A stretch of DNA of 64,000 nt, from positions 149,590,347-149,654,346 of the forward strand of contig NC_071387.1 in NCBI RefSeq assembly GCF_022682495.2, in the 5' to 3' direction. The notes under the pieces are model-generated. The model was given only the letters and a program-made list of their open reading frames with translations, did not search any database and was not told the origin of the DNA. Positions 43,791 through 54,510 of the stretch are shown in pieces (within the stretch, counting starts at the first letter, position 1; each line of letters starts with the position of its first letter). Source of the DNA: Desmodus rotundus. Its lineage: Eukaryota > Chordata > Mammalia > Chiroptera > Phyllostomidae. The translations under genes and the position numbers were made by a program.

Positions 43791-44690
43791 AAAAAAAGAC
43801 ACCAGAAAAAAAATCACAGCAAAGATTTTGTTGTTTGTTTGTTTAGTGCTTTGTTTCCTCCTGCCTGGCCTCCTGCCTGCTCCAATCCTTGCTCCCAAAC
43901 TCTTTATTTCACTCTCACTAAGCATTGAATGCTGGGGTCTTGTATGGAGGGCTCCCCTGAAGCTCTTTGCCCTTCCCCCTTTGCTCTCTCTCTCCGTATC
44001 ATCCACTCTTATGGCTTTGCAGCAAACACCATTGGTGGTCTGCAGTCCCCTCAAATCGTCTTTACCACTCTGTGGGCCTCTTCCCTAGTTTTAGTCTGCT
44101 TTTGTTTTAAGTGGCCCTCCAGAGGACATTCCTTGGGGCATTGGATGTGGTTGTAATGCATTTCTGGGATGGCTCCCACTGCCTTGGAGGGCAGGGTGGC
44201 TGACTCACATGAAGTGAGGTAGAGGTGTCAGGAGAGCCTCAGCATAGTTCTGAGGAAAATATGGAAAGGCCCAGAGATGTGGGCATGTTAGAATTGTTCT
44301 TACATAATACCTGAGAAAACACCCACTGATGGAGGAGGAAAAAAATAGGCCCATTTTGTAAGAGGATCAGCTGGGTATGTTGGTACAAACCAAAAGTGGC
44401 CGCTGGTCTCCCACATACTGCATCACCCGGACATTGCTGTCCTGATGGAGCCTGGAACAGCCTCTTGAAGGGCAGCCCCGTGAGATGATGTGCTGCTTTC
44501 AGGGTGCAACGTACACCTTATGCCAATGGTCACTGTGTGCTGCTCTGTCTCCAGGAGGCAGAATATATGAATCCGGGAGCCGCGGGGTGCAATTAGAAAG
44601 AATCCACTCCTCTCACTCCCAGTGACCCACTTGTTTCTTGGGAAATTTTTGCTTCTGGGGAACCAGACCAAACACAGGCTTTAATTACCA
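43791..44690. other. Intergenic, possibly old repeat remnants
   Basis: Short overlapping open frames on both strands. The stretch 44240-44690 may be eroded retroviral or other repeat sequence, but nothing in it is clear enough to name. Confidence 0.35.
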
Positions 44691-45080
44691 TCTCTATGGT
44701 GACAAATGCCAAATCTACCATCTGACCTGTAACTATCTTATGGGCTCCAAATCTGAATACACAAACACCCATCCGATACTCAAATTAAATACCTCACAGA
44801 CATCTGAAACCTAAGACATTCAGAACCGTACTTAGCATCTCTCGCTTCCTACAATATAGGAAGTGCTCACTGCAAGTGAGTAAGTAGTGCTGCCTCTGGA
44901 GCTCACATTGGGAACCTGGGGTCTCCCTGAAACCCTCTCGTTCCTTTATCCACCATATCCAACCAACTGTCAAGTTCTGTCAATTTTGTCTTCTGAATAT
45001 CACTTCTATTTTCCAAGAGAAGGGATAGTATTACTTCTGTCCAATCCTACTGCCACAACCCAAAAGCAAACCGCATCATT
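44690..45080 (+). repeat. L2-like repeat, left part of a split element
   Basis: 'cctcacagacatctgaaacctaagacattc', '...tatccaccatatccaaccaactgtcaagttctgtcaattttgtcttctgaatatc' and 'ctactgccacaaccc' run in the order of an old L2-like mammalian repeat. The right part resumes after an insertion, at about 45608. Confidence 0.55.
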
Positions 45081-45607
45081 TCTCAGTTGGCAGCCTCTAA
45101 CACGGTCCCCAATGGTCCCTACCTTCTGCTATTTGCACCATTGTGGAACCCTCTCTCTTTTTGCTTCTAATAAATAGAATATAGGAAAAATGATGGGGTG
45201 TCACTTCTGAATGGTTACAAGAAGACTCTGGCTTTTTTTCTTACCCTCAGTCTCTGACTCGCTTGCTCTGAGGGAAGCCAGCTCCCGCGTGGCAAGCTGC
45301 CCTGAGGAGAGGAGCTGAGGGAAGCCTCCATCAGTAGCTGGCGAGGAACAGAAGTCCTCGGTCCAACAGTCTGCAAGGCACTGAGTCCCGCCACTGCCAC
45401 CTAAGCGAGCATGGAAGTGACTCCTCCCGCAGACAAACCTCGGGTGTGAGAGCAGCCCCGGTGGCTCCTTATCGCAGCTCTGTGCACCCGGGCACCCAGC
45501 TGAGTTTCGCATGCACTCTTGATCTTGACCTTGACCGACACAGACCGTGAGGTGTGTCTGTTGGAAGACACGAGGTTTTGGAGAAATCTCTGGTGCAGTA
45601 ATAGAGT
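45081..45607 (+). repeat. LTR-like old repeat nested in the L2
   Basis: 'gcttctaataaatagaatataggaaaaatgatggggtgtcacttctg', 'aagactctgg...gaagccagctcccg', 'gaggaacagaagtcctcggtccaacagtctgcaaggcactgagtcc' and a closing 'gaggttttggagaaatctctggtgcagtaatag' form a complete old repeat whose end resembles 'aagttttggggtaatttgttacgcagcaatag'. Family not named. Confidence 0.5.
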
Positions 45608-46240
45608 CTGGATACAGCCTCCTAACTTGTTTCCACTCGTGTATTTGTTCTTACCTCCTTCAATCAATCTTCTCAAAGAAGCCAAACTCTTATTTTAAAA
45701 GTGAAAATTCAATTGTCGTTTTCCTATTTAAACCCTTAAATTGCCTCCTAGAGCTGTTGCAATTAAGTGTGAAATCCTCTTCCTGGCCTTCGAAGCCCCT
45801 TACCCAGCCCCCGCCTGCTTTTTGAGTCTCATCTTATATCATTCTTTACCTCACTCCCCTGATCCAACCATGGCCTTCATCCAGGCTTCGGTGGTGGTTT
45901 GTTTTTAATGCACCATGTTCCTCCCCACCTCACACGCACTATTGCCTCTGCCTGAATGTGCGTCCCCTTACTTTCCAGCTGCTGGTCACAGTCCTTCAGT
46001 TGGATCCCCCCCAGACATCGCCTCTGTGGGCTCTACTGATCCCATTCCAGCCTAAGTCAAGTCCACCTGCTACACACCCCATAACATTGACATAACAGGG
46101 AGCATTTGTTGCTATTTGTTCTGACCTTGCTGCCAAACAGTAAACTCCCTGAGGGCAGAGAAGATGACTCCCTTGCAGACACTTTTATCACTGACGCTAG
46201 CACAGCACCCGCCACTTAACAAGAACTTTATAAGTTCTTG
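45608..46240 (+). repeat. L2 3' region, right part of a split element
   Basis: 'ggatacagcctcctaacttg', 'cccttaaattgcctcctagagc', 'tcctcttcctggccttcgaagcccc', 'tgcctctgcctgaatgtgcgtccc', 'cagacatcgcctctgtgg', 'aaactccctgagggcagag' give the L2 3' end in order. Confidence 0.75.
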
Positions 46241-47035
46241 AAGTTCACGAAGTTCATGAAGGAAGGAAGGGAAGGGAAAATGAATAATAAAAATATAAAT
46301 TTTCATATTGCATTATAAAATATGATCAAGTATCTCAAGCCACCTGTAGGAGGCACACCACAAGGCACCCAGTGTTTTACATGCCGAATATTTAAGACCA
46401 ATTATTCACATGGAAGTCTTTTCAACCTGTGCTGCGACAACAGTGTGAATTATGTCCGATTTTAGACATTCCAGTGCATATATTTGTTCAAATATTCCTT
46501 CTCGCAACAAATATTTACCGAATGTTTGCTCTGTGATAAGGAACTTTCATCTGTGGCCATCAAGGATAGTAATGAAGTTTCAGGACTGAGTAAATGAGAG
46601 GATGGTGACGCTGTTGACCAAGATGAGGAAGGCCGGGGTGGGGGCAGGTTACGGTAAATGTAAAAAACACTTTTAATAAACTGAAAACATTATTAAAGCA
46701 TACATTGTTGGTTAACAATTATTGTTGTTACTTCTGTCTTGGGGCCAATATAATTATTTACCGAATGGTAAGGAAAGTAGAGTTGGAAGTCCTGGAAACA
46801 GTGCCAGGAGACCAGGGACCCAGGGATGGCTGGTCAGCTACATGGCCTGGAGCCAACACCTTCCTTGCTGTTGGCTTCACATTGCTCTCTTATAAAATGA
46901 GGTCTAAATGTCATATAAGATCTCTTCTGGCTTAAAAATGTTATTACTGTTTCACTCTAAATGCCACCAATGCTCAAACATTCTCTGCTGTTTGTATACA
47001 TGTATTCAATTTTCATGAGAGTTTGGAGGGTGTTG
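46241..47035. other. Intergenic, nothing assigned firmly
   Basis: A possible L2 piece at 46490-46550 and a possible MIR piece at 46840-46930; otherwise unique. Confidence 0.45.
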
Positions 47036-47800
47036 AAGAGAATAACTAAGCAATTGCAAATACAGAAAGCCCTTGACCCAGCCACTCTACTCTTGGGTGC
47101 TTTCAACTGCAGTGCTTAGCAAATTATAGGCCACACTTTTGAGTATCTCAGTAATAAAATGTAACTCAATTTCATCTGTTCATAGGTAGTGTCCTAACGC
47201 TGGTCCTGTAAACCACACAACTGTTATTTTAAAAGGAAATGTGCAAAAGACAAAATAAAAACCTATTATGTATTAACATCATAATTTTTAAACTAAAGAA
47301 TGTTTTAACCCATCCCTCAGCCCAAGAGAAATGAAGACTTACTAGAGACCTGTATGTAAATGTTTGTTGTAGCTTTATTCATAATCACCAAAAACCAGAA
47401 ATAATCCAAACGTCCTTCATCTTGTGAAAATAAACAGACTGTGGTGTAACCACACGATGAAATACTAGCCAGCAAACAGAAACGAGTGGAAAAAGCCCAA
47501 TTATTAGTACATGCAACATAGACGAACCTCAAACACATCATCCTAAGTGAAGGAATCTAGACTAAACATTACTACTATATAATTCCATTTGCATATTGTT
47601 CTGGAAAAGACAAAGCGACTGGGACAGTAAACAGACCAGTGGTTGCCAAGGCCTGGGATGGGAACAGAGGTTCACTACAAACATGCAGCGAAAAGAAACA
47701 TTTTGAGGTAACAGAGTTTACCCACAAATGAGTAGAACTATTCATTTGTCAAAACTCAGAACTGTTCACTAAAAGGGGTGAGTTTTACTACATGTAAATT
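47036..47800 (+). mobile_element. Old L1M 3' part, interrupted by a ~220-bp insert
   Basis: L1 sequence ('cccttgacccagccactctactcttgggtg') stops near 47098 and resumes near 47315 ('cagcccaagagaaatgaagactt', 'gtagctttattcataatcacc', 'aaacagaccagtggttgccaaggcc'). The intervening 47099-47314 is not L1 and has a second copy at 49229-49450. Confidence 0.75.
47099..47314 (+). repeat. Unassigned ~220-bp repeat, copy 1
   Basis: Shares ordered blocks with copy 2: 'tgctttcaactgcagtgcttag', 'ttataggccac', 'aaaggaaatgt', 'attaacatcataattttTaaactaa'-type sequence and 'cccatccctc'. Sits inside an L1M element, so it was probably inserted there. Confidence 0.6.
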
Positions 47801-48009
47801 TTTAATGATGGGGGGAAAAACCACAGCATATCCCAAAAGATACCATGCATCTGCACTGAGTTAGGAATGGCAAGCGGAAGGCAGATCACAGAGAGAGCGC
47901 GGGTATGAATCCCAGCGCTAAGTCAGGAGCCCCCAAAAAGCCCGAATGAACATACCATTTCATGATTCCCATCGCCCCCTTTCCTGGCAAATTGGCATCA
48001 ACAGCACAG

Positions 48010-49228
48010 TCCAGGAAACCACCCAACACATTTATTAAGTGAGCACAAATAAAGGATTATTCAGGTTAAAACCTCTTTTGAAGAAAGGAAAATTTATGTA
48101 AATCAGGTCACGGGAGCTTACTGAAACAATGGGAGTAGAGGACTGGGAAGGTTCACTGTTAGATATTTCCCAAGGCGATAGCAGATTGATTAAATATAAA
48201 AGAGAGATGTCAACAACTTAAACTGGAAAGTAAAGTGATTTGCAAAAGACAAATTGAATTTCATTTCTCTATCCACCTTCGTACACAGAAGCCCAGTAAG
48301 CCAACAGAGAGCAGAGCTGAACAGGAAAGAAAGGCAAGCCGACAACAGATCATCTGTGTTGAAATGCTGACCCCTTGCGTCTACAAGACACTAAAACATG
48401 TGATTTCATGCTTAACCACTGGGTCTGGGTTTTCAGCCCTGTTTGTGTAAGTAATAATGAAAGAACCAATACAAACGAATTCCAAACACAATTTACCCTA
48501 GAAAATATTGTGTTTGGCACAAAAATGTGTGTTGGCTCTGCCTCCATTCACCCCAGCCTGTCTGCATTCTCTTTCCAGGTATTAGTCACTCATTCCATTT
48601 CTCCCAGGAAGAATACAATCATCAGAAGCAAATTAAGCCAGCATATCATCAAAAACCCAAACAAAAATACATGAAGACATAAAGGTAGAGTGTATTTATT
48701 TTCTCACTAGGTCATTCTCCAGTTGTCAGAATTTTTACTGTGCCTACTGCCTGATTCCCCGCCCCAGTACCCCCTTCCCTCCTATATTATTGCCTCCCAA
48801 CAGAAACTGTGTATGTGAGTCTTCTTTGATGCTTTAGGGCTTGTTGTAAATGGACTCTTTAAAACTGTTCCTTGGCCAGGTTCCCAGTTCACCTACAATG
48901 TGGATCTGCCTTAAAGGTACCACCCTGACAAAGGCTGGGCATGAGCTCCACTGCGGCCACAGGGGTCAATGTAAAATGACATCCAAGCAGGAGTCCAGTC
49001 CAAGCCCCGTAGCCATCAGTTCACTCAGCACATAAGTATTGAGCACTGGCTTCTCTAGGCGCTGGGGTAACTGTTCGATCCCATCTAAAGCATCACCATT
49101 TGTACATCACACCGCTTCTAGACCGCTAAGAAAGATAATGATAATTAAACTTGCCACAATGCCTAAAATGATAGCCCTGCGTCTTTGAAATTTATGTCAT
49201 ATATTCTCAGAAATGTGGCAACTTCTTC
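48010..49228. other. Intergenic, nothing assigned
   Basis: Unique-looking. Frames of up to 99 codons (48375-48674) lack any support. A possible L2 end lies at 49020-49080. Confidence 0.45.
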
Positions 49229-49450
49229 TGCTTTCCACTGCAATGCTTAGTTATAGGCCACCCTTTTCTGTGTGTGTCTCGGAAAATGAAACACTGCTTT
49301 GTCTGCTTACGTGCAGCCTCCTTGTGTGGATGCGGAGTGTAACGCATGACGGTTGATGCTTTAAAGGGAAATGTCAAAAAGGGGGGAAAAGCCTGTTAGA
49401 TATTAACATCATAATTTTGAAACTAACGGATATGTTAACTCCCTCCCTCC
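49229..49450 (+). repeat. Unassigned ~220-bp repeat, copy 2
   Basis: 'tgctttccactgcaatgcttag', 'ttataggccaccctttt', 'aaagggaaatgtc', 'attaacatcataattttgaaactaac' and 'ctccctccctccc' line up with copy 1 at 47099-47314, about 2.13 kb upstream. Its flanks are not L1. Confidence 0.6.
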
Positions 49451-50384
49451 CAAATATATAGAAATGACCTAATTTCAGAATATAGGACAGAACTTTAAAC
49501 TAAAAACATTTTGCTTCATTTAAAAAAAAATCAATAAATTGTCTACATTCTCATTTTGCCATGGACAGTTAATGTGTTATGGCCAGGTGCCCATGCTGTG
49601 AGCGCCATTTGGGAGATTGCAGTCCAGAGCTAAGGGCTTCACTTCTTCTTTCTTTTGATTTTGTATCTCTTATAAGAATTTTTTAAATTTATGTTTGCCT
49701 TATTTTTAAGGTGAAATTAACATTTTCCACCATCATTTAAATAACCAGAAACCATGTACGGGTGTGCTGTAAATGCTGCTATTTAAAATAAAACTTAAGT
49801 CATAGATCTTTGTAAAAATATGGAATTGCAATCATTCTTCTAGTGACAAAGTACTTGCTTCACTACCAAATGTAAGAAGCCCCACCGCCCCTTTCCCACG
49901 CCTTTCTTCACACACAGTAACTTTTTGTTTCAATGCTCAATCACAGTGTCATAATTTTGGACATTTTAAATGGCAATGAAGCCCACGCGTGCAGCACCAG
50001 AAACGCACACAATGCGCATGAAGCAACGATAACTTGAACCACTACAGCCAGGTTTCTGTGTATTCTGTGTATTCGGGCATTTGCCACCTGACTGAGAGTG
50101 ACTGTGAAACAGGACAACTTTAATGACTTGAAAATATAGGAAAAGGGCAACTTAGAATTGAGGAAACATGGCTGGTTGACCTCAATGAGAGGGACACGTG
50201 GGTAGCAAGCTGGGGAGAGAGAATTCAATTCGATCTTACTTATGAGACTAGCTGCCTTTCCAAGTTAGATAGAATTAGGATCTTTCCTTTAAGGAGTCTC
50301 TCCACGTACCTCAAATACGGGCCTGGATGACAGGTGGGCCGTCGGTAGATGCCCGGCAGCAGTGCGTCTTCTCTGCTCAGCGGC
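49451..50384. other. Intergenic, nothing assigned
   Basis: AT-rich unique sequence; no gene or clear repeat. Confidence 0.5.
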
Positions 50385-50572
50385 TCTCCAGGTCCACTTC
50401 CCAGACCAGCAGTCTCAGCCTCACGCAGGTGCTTGTTGGAAATGCAGATTGTCAGCCTCGACCCGGAGCAGCTGAGTCAGAATATTTGGGGGTGGGCCCT
50501 GCATGCAGTATTTTTATAAGCCCTCCAGGTGAATTCCATGTGAGGCAGTTAGACCACTGCCTCCCAGAAACT
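50385..50572 (+). repeat. MER5A-like hAT element, nearly complete
   Basis: 'ccagaccagcagtctcagcctcacgcaggtgcttgttggaaatgcagattg', 'gctgagtcagaatatttgggggtgggccctg' and 'aagccctccaggtgaattc...gttagaccactgc' span the MER5A consensus almost from end to end. Confidence 0.7.
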
Positions 50573-51006
50573 CCAATTTATCACATTTGTTTATAAAGTC
50601 TTATTTAAGTTTCCAGGCCCCTTCAGGTGTCCTCAGAGGAAGTGATGAAGGAAGCCTGGGTTCATGCTCGAGCCAGAATGTCCCCGATGTCACATCTGAG
50701 GCCATCGTGGTGGCTGCAGCCGCAGCTAGTGAGGACCCCCTACAAGAGGAAACATGTGGGGAAAGAGTCATGGGTCCAGCTTGGCTTCACTTGTAGAGTT
50801 GTATCCTACCACTCCCGCCTGTTAAACTCCGGGGAGTTGAGCTGGTTTTCCTGAGGCACTGATTTCTAAGGTGAAGATGATTTGAATAGGGGAAAGTGTT
50901 AATACCACCAAATCACATGTGGAAAAGTTCTACCATTTCAATTTCCCTATACTCCTCATTATGTCTTAAGAAAGTATCTGTTTAGTTTTTTCAGTATATC
51001 TTTAAC

Positions 51007-51055
<49 letters not shown>
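51007..51055 (+). repeat. (AG)n microsatellite
   Basis: About 49 bp of AG dinucleotides with one AAAG interruption near the start. Confidence 0.97.
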
Positions 51056-51057
<2 letters not shown>

Positions 51058-51578
51058 AACAGAAAAATCCCTAGGCCCAGTGCCTTGGCAAGCCCCAGTT
51101 TCTACCTAGAATTCAATACTTTCTGGTTTTCTCCATTACCTCTCTTTGTGGTTAGCATCTACTGTGGCAGGGGATACTGATTTTCCATCTGAAGTCATTA
51201 TCTAAAAGTTCCATTTTAAAAAAGTTTATTTAAGTGAAAGATGGATCATTTTAAAGGAAAACATTAAGAACAGTATAGTAGAGGTGATTTGAGGATATGG
51301 TATGCAAATAGGAACCACTATATTAAGGAAGACTGTGGGTTGTTAGCCTGGCACTGACACTAATGAGACTTAAATTCAGCTCCTCTCTTCAAAGAGACCA
51401 TTTTTATTCCTACTTCAACCTTTAGGTTGCCTTTCAGAAAAGCATACACATAATATCTTGAGCTTTACTCAATCAGTTATAATAGCTCATTTAAAAAAAA
51501 CCCCAAAACAACAACAACAAAACAAAGCAAAAATAGAAAGGACATCAAACAGAACGAGATTGTGGCCAAGACTTTTTT

Positions 51579-51787
51579 GATCCTCACCCAAGGACATGTT
51601 TATTGATTTTAGAGAGAAAGGAAGGGAGGGAGGGAGGGAGAAAGAGGGAGAGAGAGGGGAGGAGAACATTGATGTGAGAGAGAAACATTGATCAGTTGCC
51701 TCCCGTGTGTGCCCCAGCTGGGGATTGAACCCACAGCCTTTTGGTGAACTGCACAGTGCTCCAATCAAGTAAGCCGCCCGGCCAGAG
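51579..51787 (-). mobile_element. VES-type SINE (antisense) with target-site duplication
   Basis: 'atcctcacccaaggacatgtttattgattttagaga', (GGGA)n, 'aaacattgatcagttgcctcccg', 'gctggggattgaacccac', ending 'aagccgcccggccagag'. Flanks 'tgtggccaagactttttt' (51561) and 'tgtgaccaagtttttt' (51788). Confidence 0.92.
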
Positions 51788-51807
51788 TGTGACCAAGTTT
51801 TTTAGGG

Positions 51808-53910
51808 TAACATTTTTAAGATAGAAACTTGAATTAAATTTATGTTAAGCTATCCTTTGTAATGAGATGAGGAAAAATAAGATGACACAACTCTCCATTT
51901 TTAGTAGCAATTAAAATGTAAATAATTACCACTGAGAATCATGATTATTTACGTGTGCGCACAAATTATATTCTTCTTTATATAATCTTGTAAGCATTCA
52001 GGCTTAACAAAATATGGCTTTATTAATCCTAGAGCCAGGATTTCTCTACAGCACTATTGCTGTTAATTTTTTTCCATTTAAATGCATCTTAAGAATACAC
52101 ACTAATACTTCCCATGGCACTTGTGTGGATGGTGCCTTCTGCATATAAATTACTGATACTAAGTTAAGGTTCATTACCATTCTACAAAAAGTTCAGCATA
52201 CAGAGTTATAGCTGTATTGCAAGTTAATTTCTGATTATCCAGTAGAAAAGTGTCATAGCATATACTTCATAGAGTTTAGAGCAAGTCTTAACATGCTTAC
52301 TGATTTGGAAGTTGTGAAAATTTCTTGAAAGCCAAGTAAGTGATAATAAAAGGGGGTAGTAACATCCTCCTATGAAGGGTGATGCTTCACAGAGGGCAGA
52401 GATTGTGTAACTCGAACTCTCGTGGCAACCAAAGAGGCTTTAACTGGATTCCTCTCGTTGGCCATTTCTCCTACTGGGATTCAATAACCACCCAAGTAAA
52501 TAAACACACCATGAATGTTACTGGATTTCAGAGCCTACTGAGAGCCAACAAGCTGATTCAATCATTACTAGCAACCTACAGTTCCAGAGATTCAGAGCCA
52601 GGACCATTGAGTAACTAACTCATTAATAATTAATGATATAAAAACTGAATCAGATTACTGCAACTCAGAACAAAGATGAAAAACACATTAACCACCAGAG
52701 GGGACTGAGGGCCGAAGAAGTCAACTTCTTTCCGCATCAAGCTCCTTGTACTAAAGGACTGGAGCGGAAATAGAACTAGTTGCCAGAGGCTCCTAGAGGT
52801 AAAAGTAGGCTCCTGCAGAAAATGTTCCAGATCCTGGGAAACAACAGCACAAATTAGAGAATACTGTGTCCCTGTTTAATTGTTGCCATTATGTGTTGCA
52901 AAATATAACCGGAGGCAAGCAGCAAAAACAAAGCTTGTCTGAATTTTCTCCTTTCCCTTCCCAGTGACTGCTTATAAAGCCTTGCCCAGGCTTTTCCTGT
53001 TTAATAACCAATTGCCATAAAATCTTTTTGTGATACTGTCCCAGGTGAAAGGCCGTAAGTTCCGTCAAGATTTTAAGTGTCTTGGGGTTGAAAATAGGAG
53101 CCCACGGCTCAGAGCTCTACATATTTTGTCCCTTCCCGCCTACAGCCTCTCCACCCATCTCCAAGGAGCCTGGGGGAGTTCCCAGGGGGCCACCTGCTCC
53201 CTGCACCTACATACGAACCACAGGACACACCTCAGCTCTCCTCCAAAGACAATGACTGGTGGGACTTCACCTGCATTTAGCAAGTGTGGCTGTATTATTT
53301 GTCTACATGCCTGTGACCTCAGGTTCTATGTCAAGTGCCCTCTCACTCAAATTCTGGGTCTTTCTCCAGATATGACTATATCTCTTGATGAAGCAAATCT
53401 GAATCTCCCTCTTCTTTGGGGTTTTCCCCAGCTCACTGGGTGATGTTACCCTCACCACTTACTCTGTTACTCTTTCATTTCCCATTTATAGTGGTATGCA
53501 ATGTTATAACCAATAACTAGAAAATGGCCCCTCCTCCTAGGAGACTTAAAATATTTCATGAGGACTACCCAGTATCCTTCACAAAACCTTAGTGAGGAAG
53601 GTTTTATTATGTATACTGTTTTTACATTTTGGTTCCATTTTATTGATTCAGATACCGAGGCACCAAGATGTCTGAATGATTTTCTGGGGATCACGTGTTA
53701 CCATATTTGCTCGGCACTGTGTTTTTAAAAGCCTCTGACTGTGTCTCCTGGTATGTACTATTCAAATCAGGTTGTATGGCTTACAGTAATTAGCATTGGT
53801 ATCTGGCAGTAGTCAAAAACTTTAATAATCACCATTAAAGCCAGATACGTGGCTCATTATTTTAGCAAGAATTTAGAAATATATTTCGTTACATATTTGC
53901 TTAAAACATA
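51808..53910. other. Intergenic, nothing assigned
   Basis: AT-rich to 52.6 kb, then mixed. A 137-codon plus-strand open frame at 53030-53443 has no recognised domain. A possible antisense MIR lies near 53620-53700. Confidence 0.45.
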
Positions 53911-54510
53911 GTTTTTATTTCCAACTTAGGTGCCTGTCCCATTGCTGCTTCTGAAACCTAATGGAGATGGACAAGTCTTGTCCATGGGCAAGTGCGTGGT
54001 CGGACAGCCCAGGCTGCCTCCATGCTGCCCCCATGAAACCAAGTCTCCTAAAGAGCCAGAACAGCACGTGGATCAAGGCAGAGAACACGAGCAGTGGCCT
54101 TGCCAAGGTCCAAAGGTCGGGGCAGGAGCGCCCAGAGCCAAGCGTCCTGAGAACAAACAACCAGGCAGAAAGTCTCCCAGGAACAGGATGTTCTGCCGCA
54201 TTTCCAATTACCCTGGCCTCGGGGCAGGGCATCCGCCACTCCACTCGCCACACGCCCTGCTCCCAGGGGCTCACCTCTAGGAAGAGCAACAGGATGTACC
54301 TCAGAACCCGCTGCAAGGCCATCCACCGAATCACACTTCTCCATTCTGAAAATTCGGTCACTTTAGATTGACTCTCAGAGCCGTTGACTTTGAGGCAGAA
54401 GTGATACGAACAACTTCCCGCACTCCAGACTCAAGGGTCAATACTTCTCATTATCTAAAGGTACTGTCAGGCCTCATGAGTTACCTACACTGTGACGACA
54501 TCCGGTCCGC
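53911..54510. other. GC- and CpG-richer island, open in several frames
   Basis: About 600 bp with roughly twenty CpGs, in an AT-rich region. Open frames: 116 and 136 codons on plus (53930-54280, 53961-54371), 148 and 98 on minus (53915-54361, 54048-54344). None shows a domain I know. 'tttttatttccaacttag' just before 53931 could be a splice acceptor. It might be an lncRNA exon, a regulatory island or an old GC-rich insert. Confidence 0.4.

Noticed and set aside
43740..44156. Overlapping 75-109 codon frames on both strands after the solo LTR, as possible retroviral coding remnants
   Set aside because: No gag, protease, polymerase or envelope motif is visible; the frames look random.
53030..53443. 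A 137-codon plus-strand open frame
   Set aside because: No recognised family, no conserved motif, no start context; expected by chance in a window of this size.
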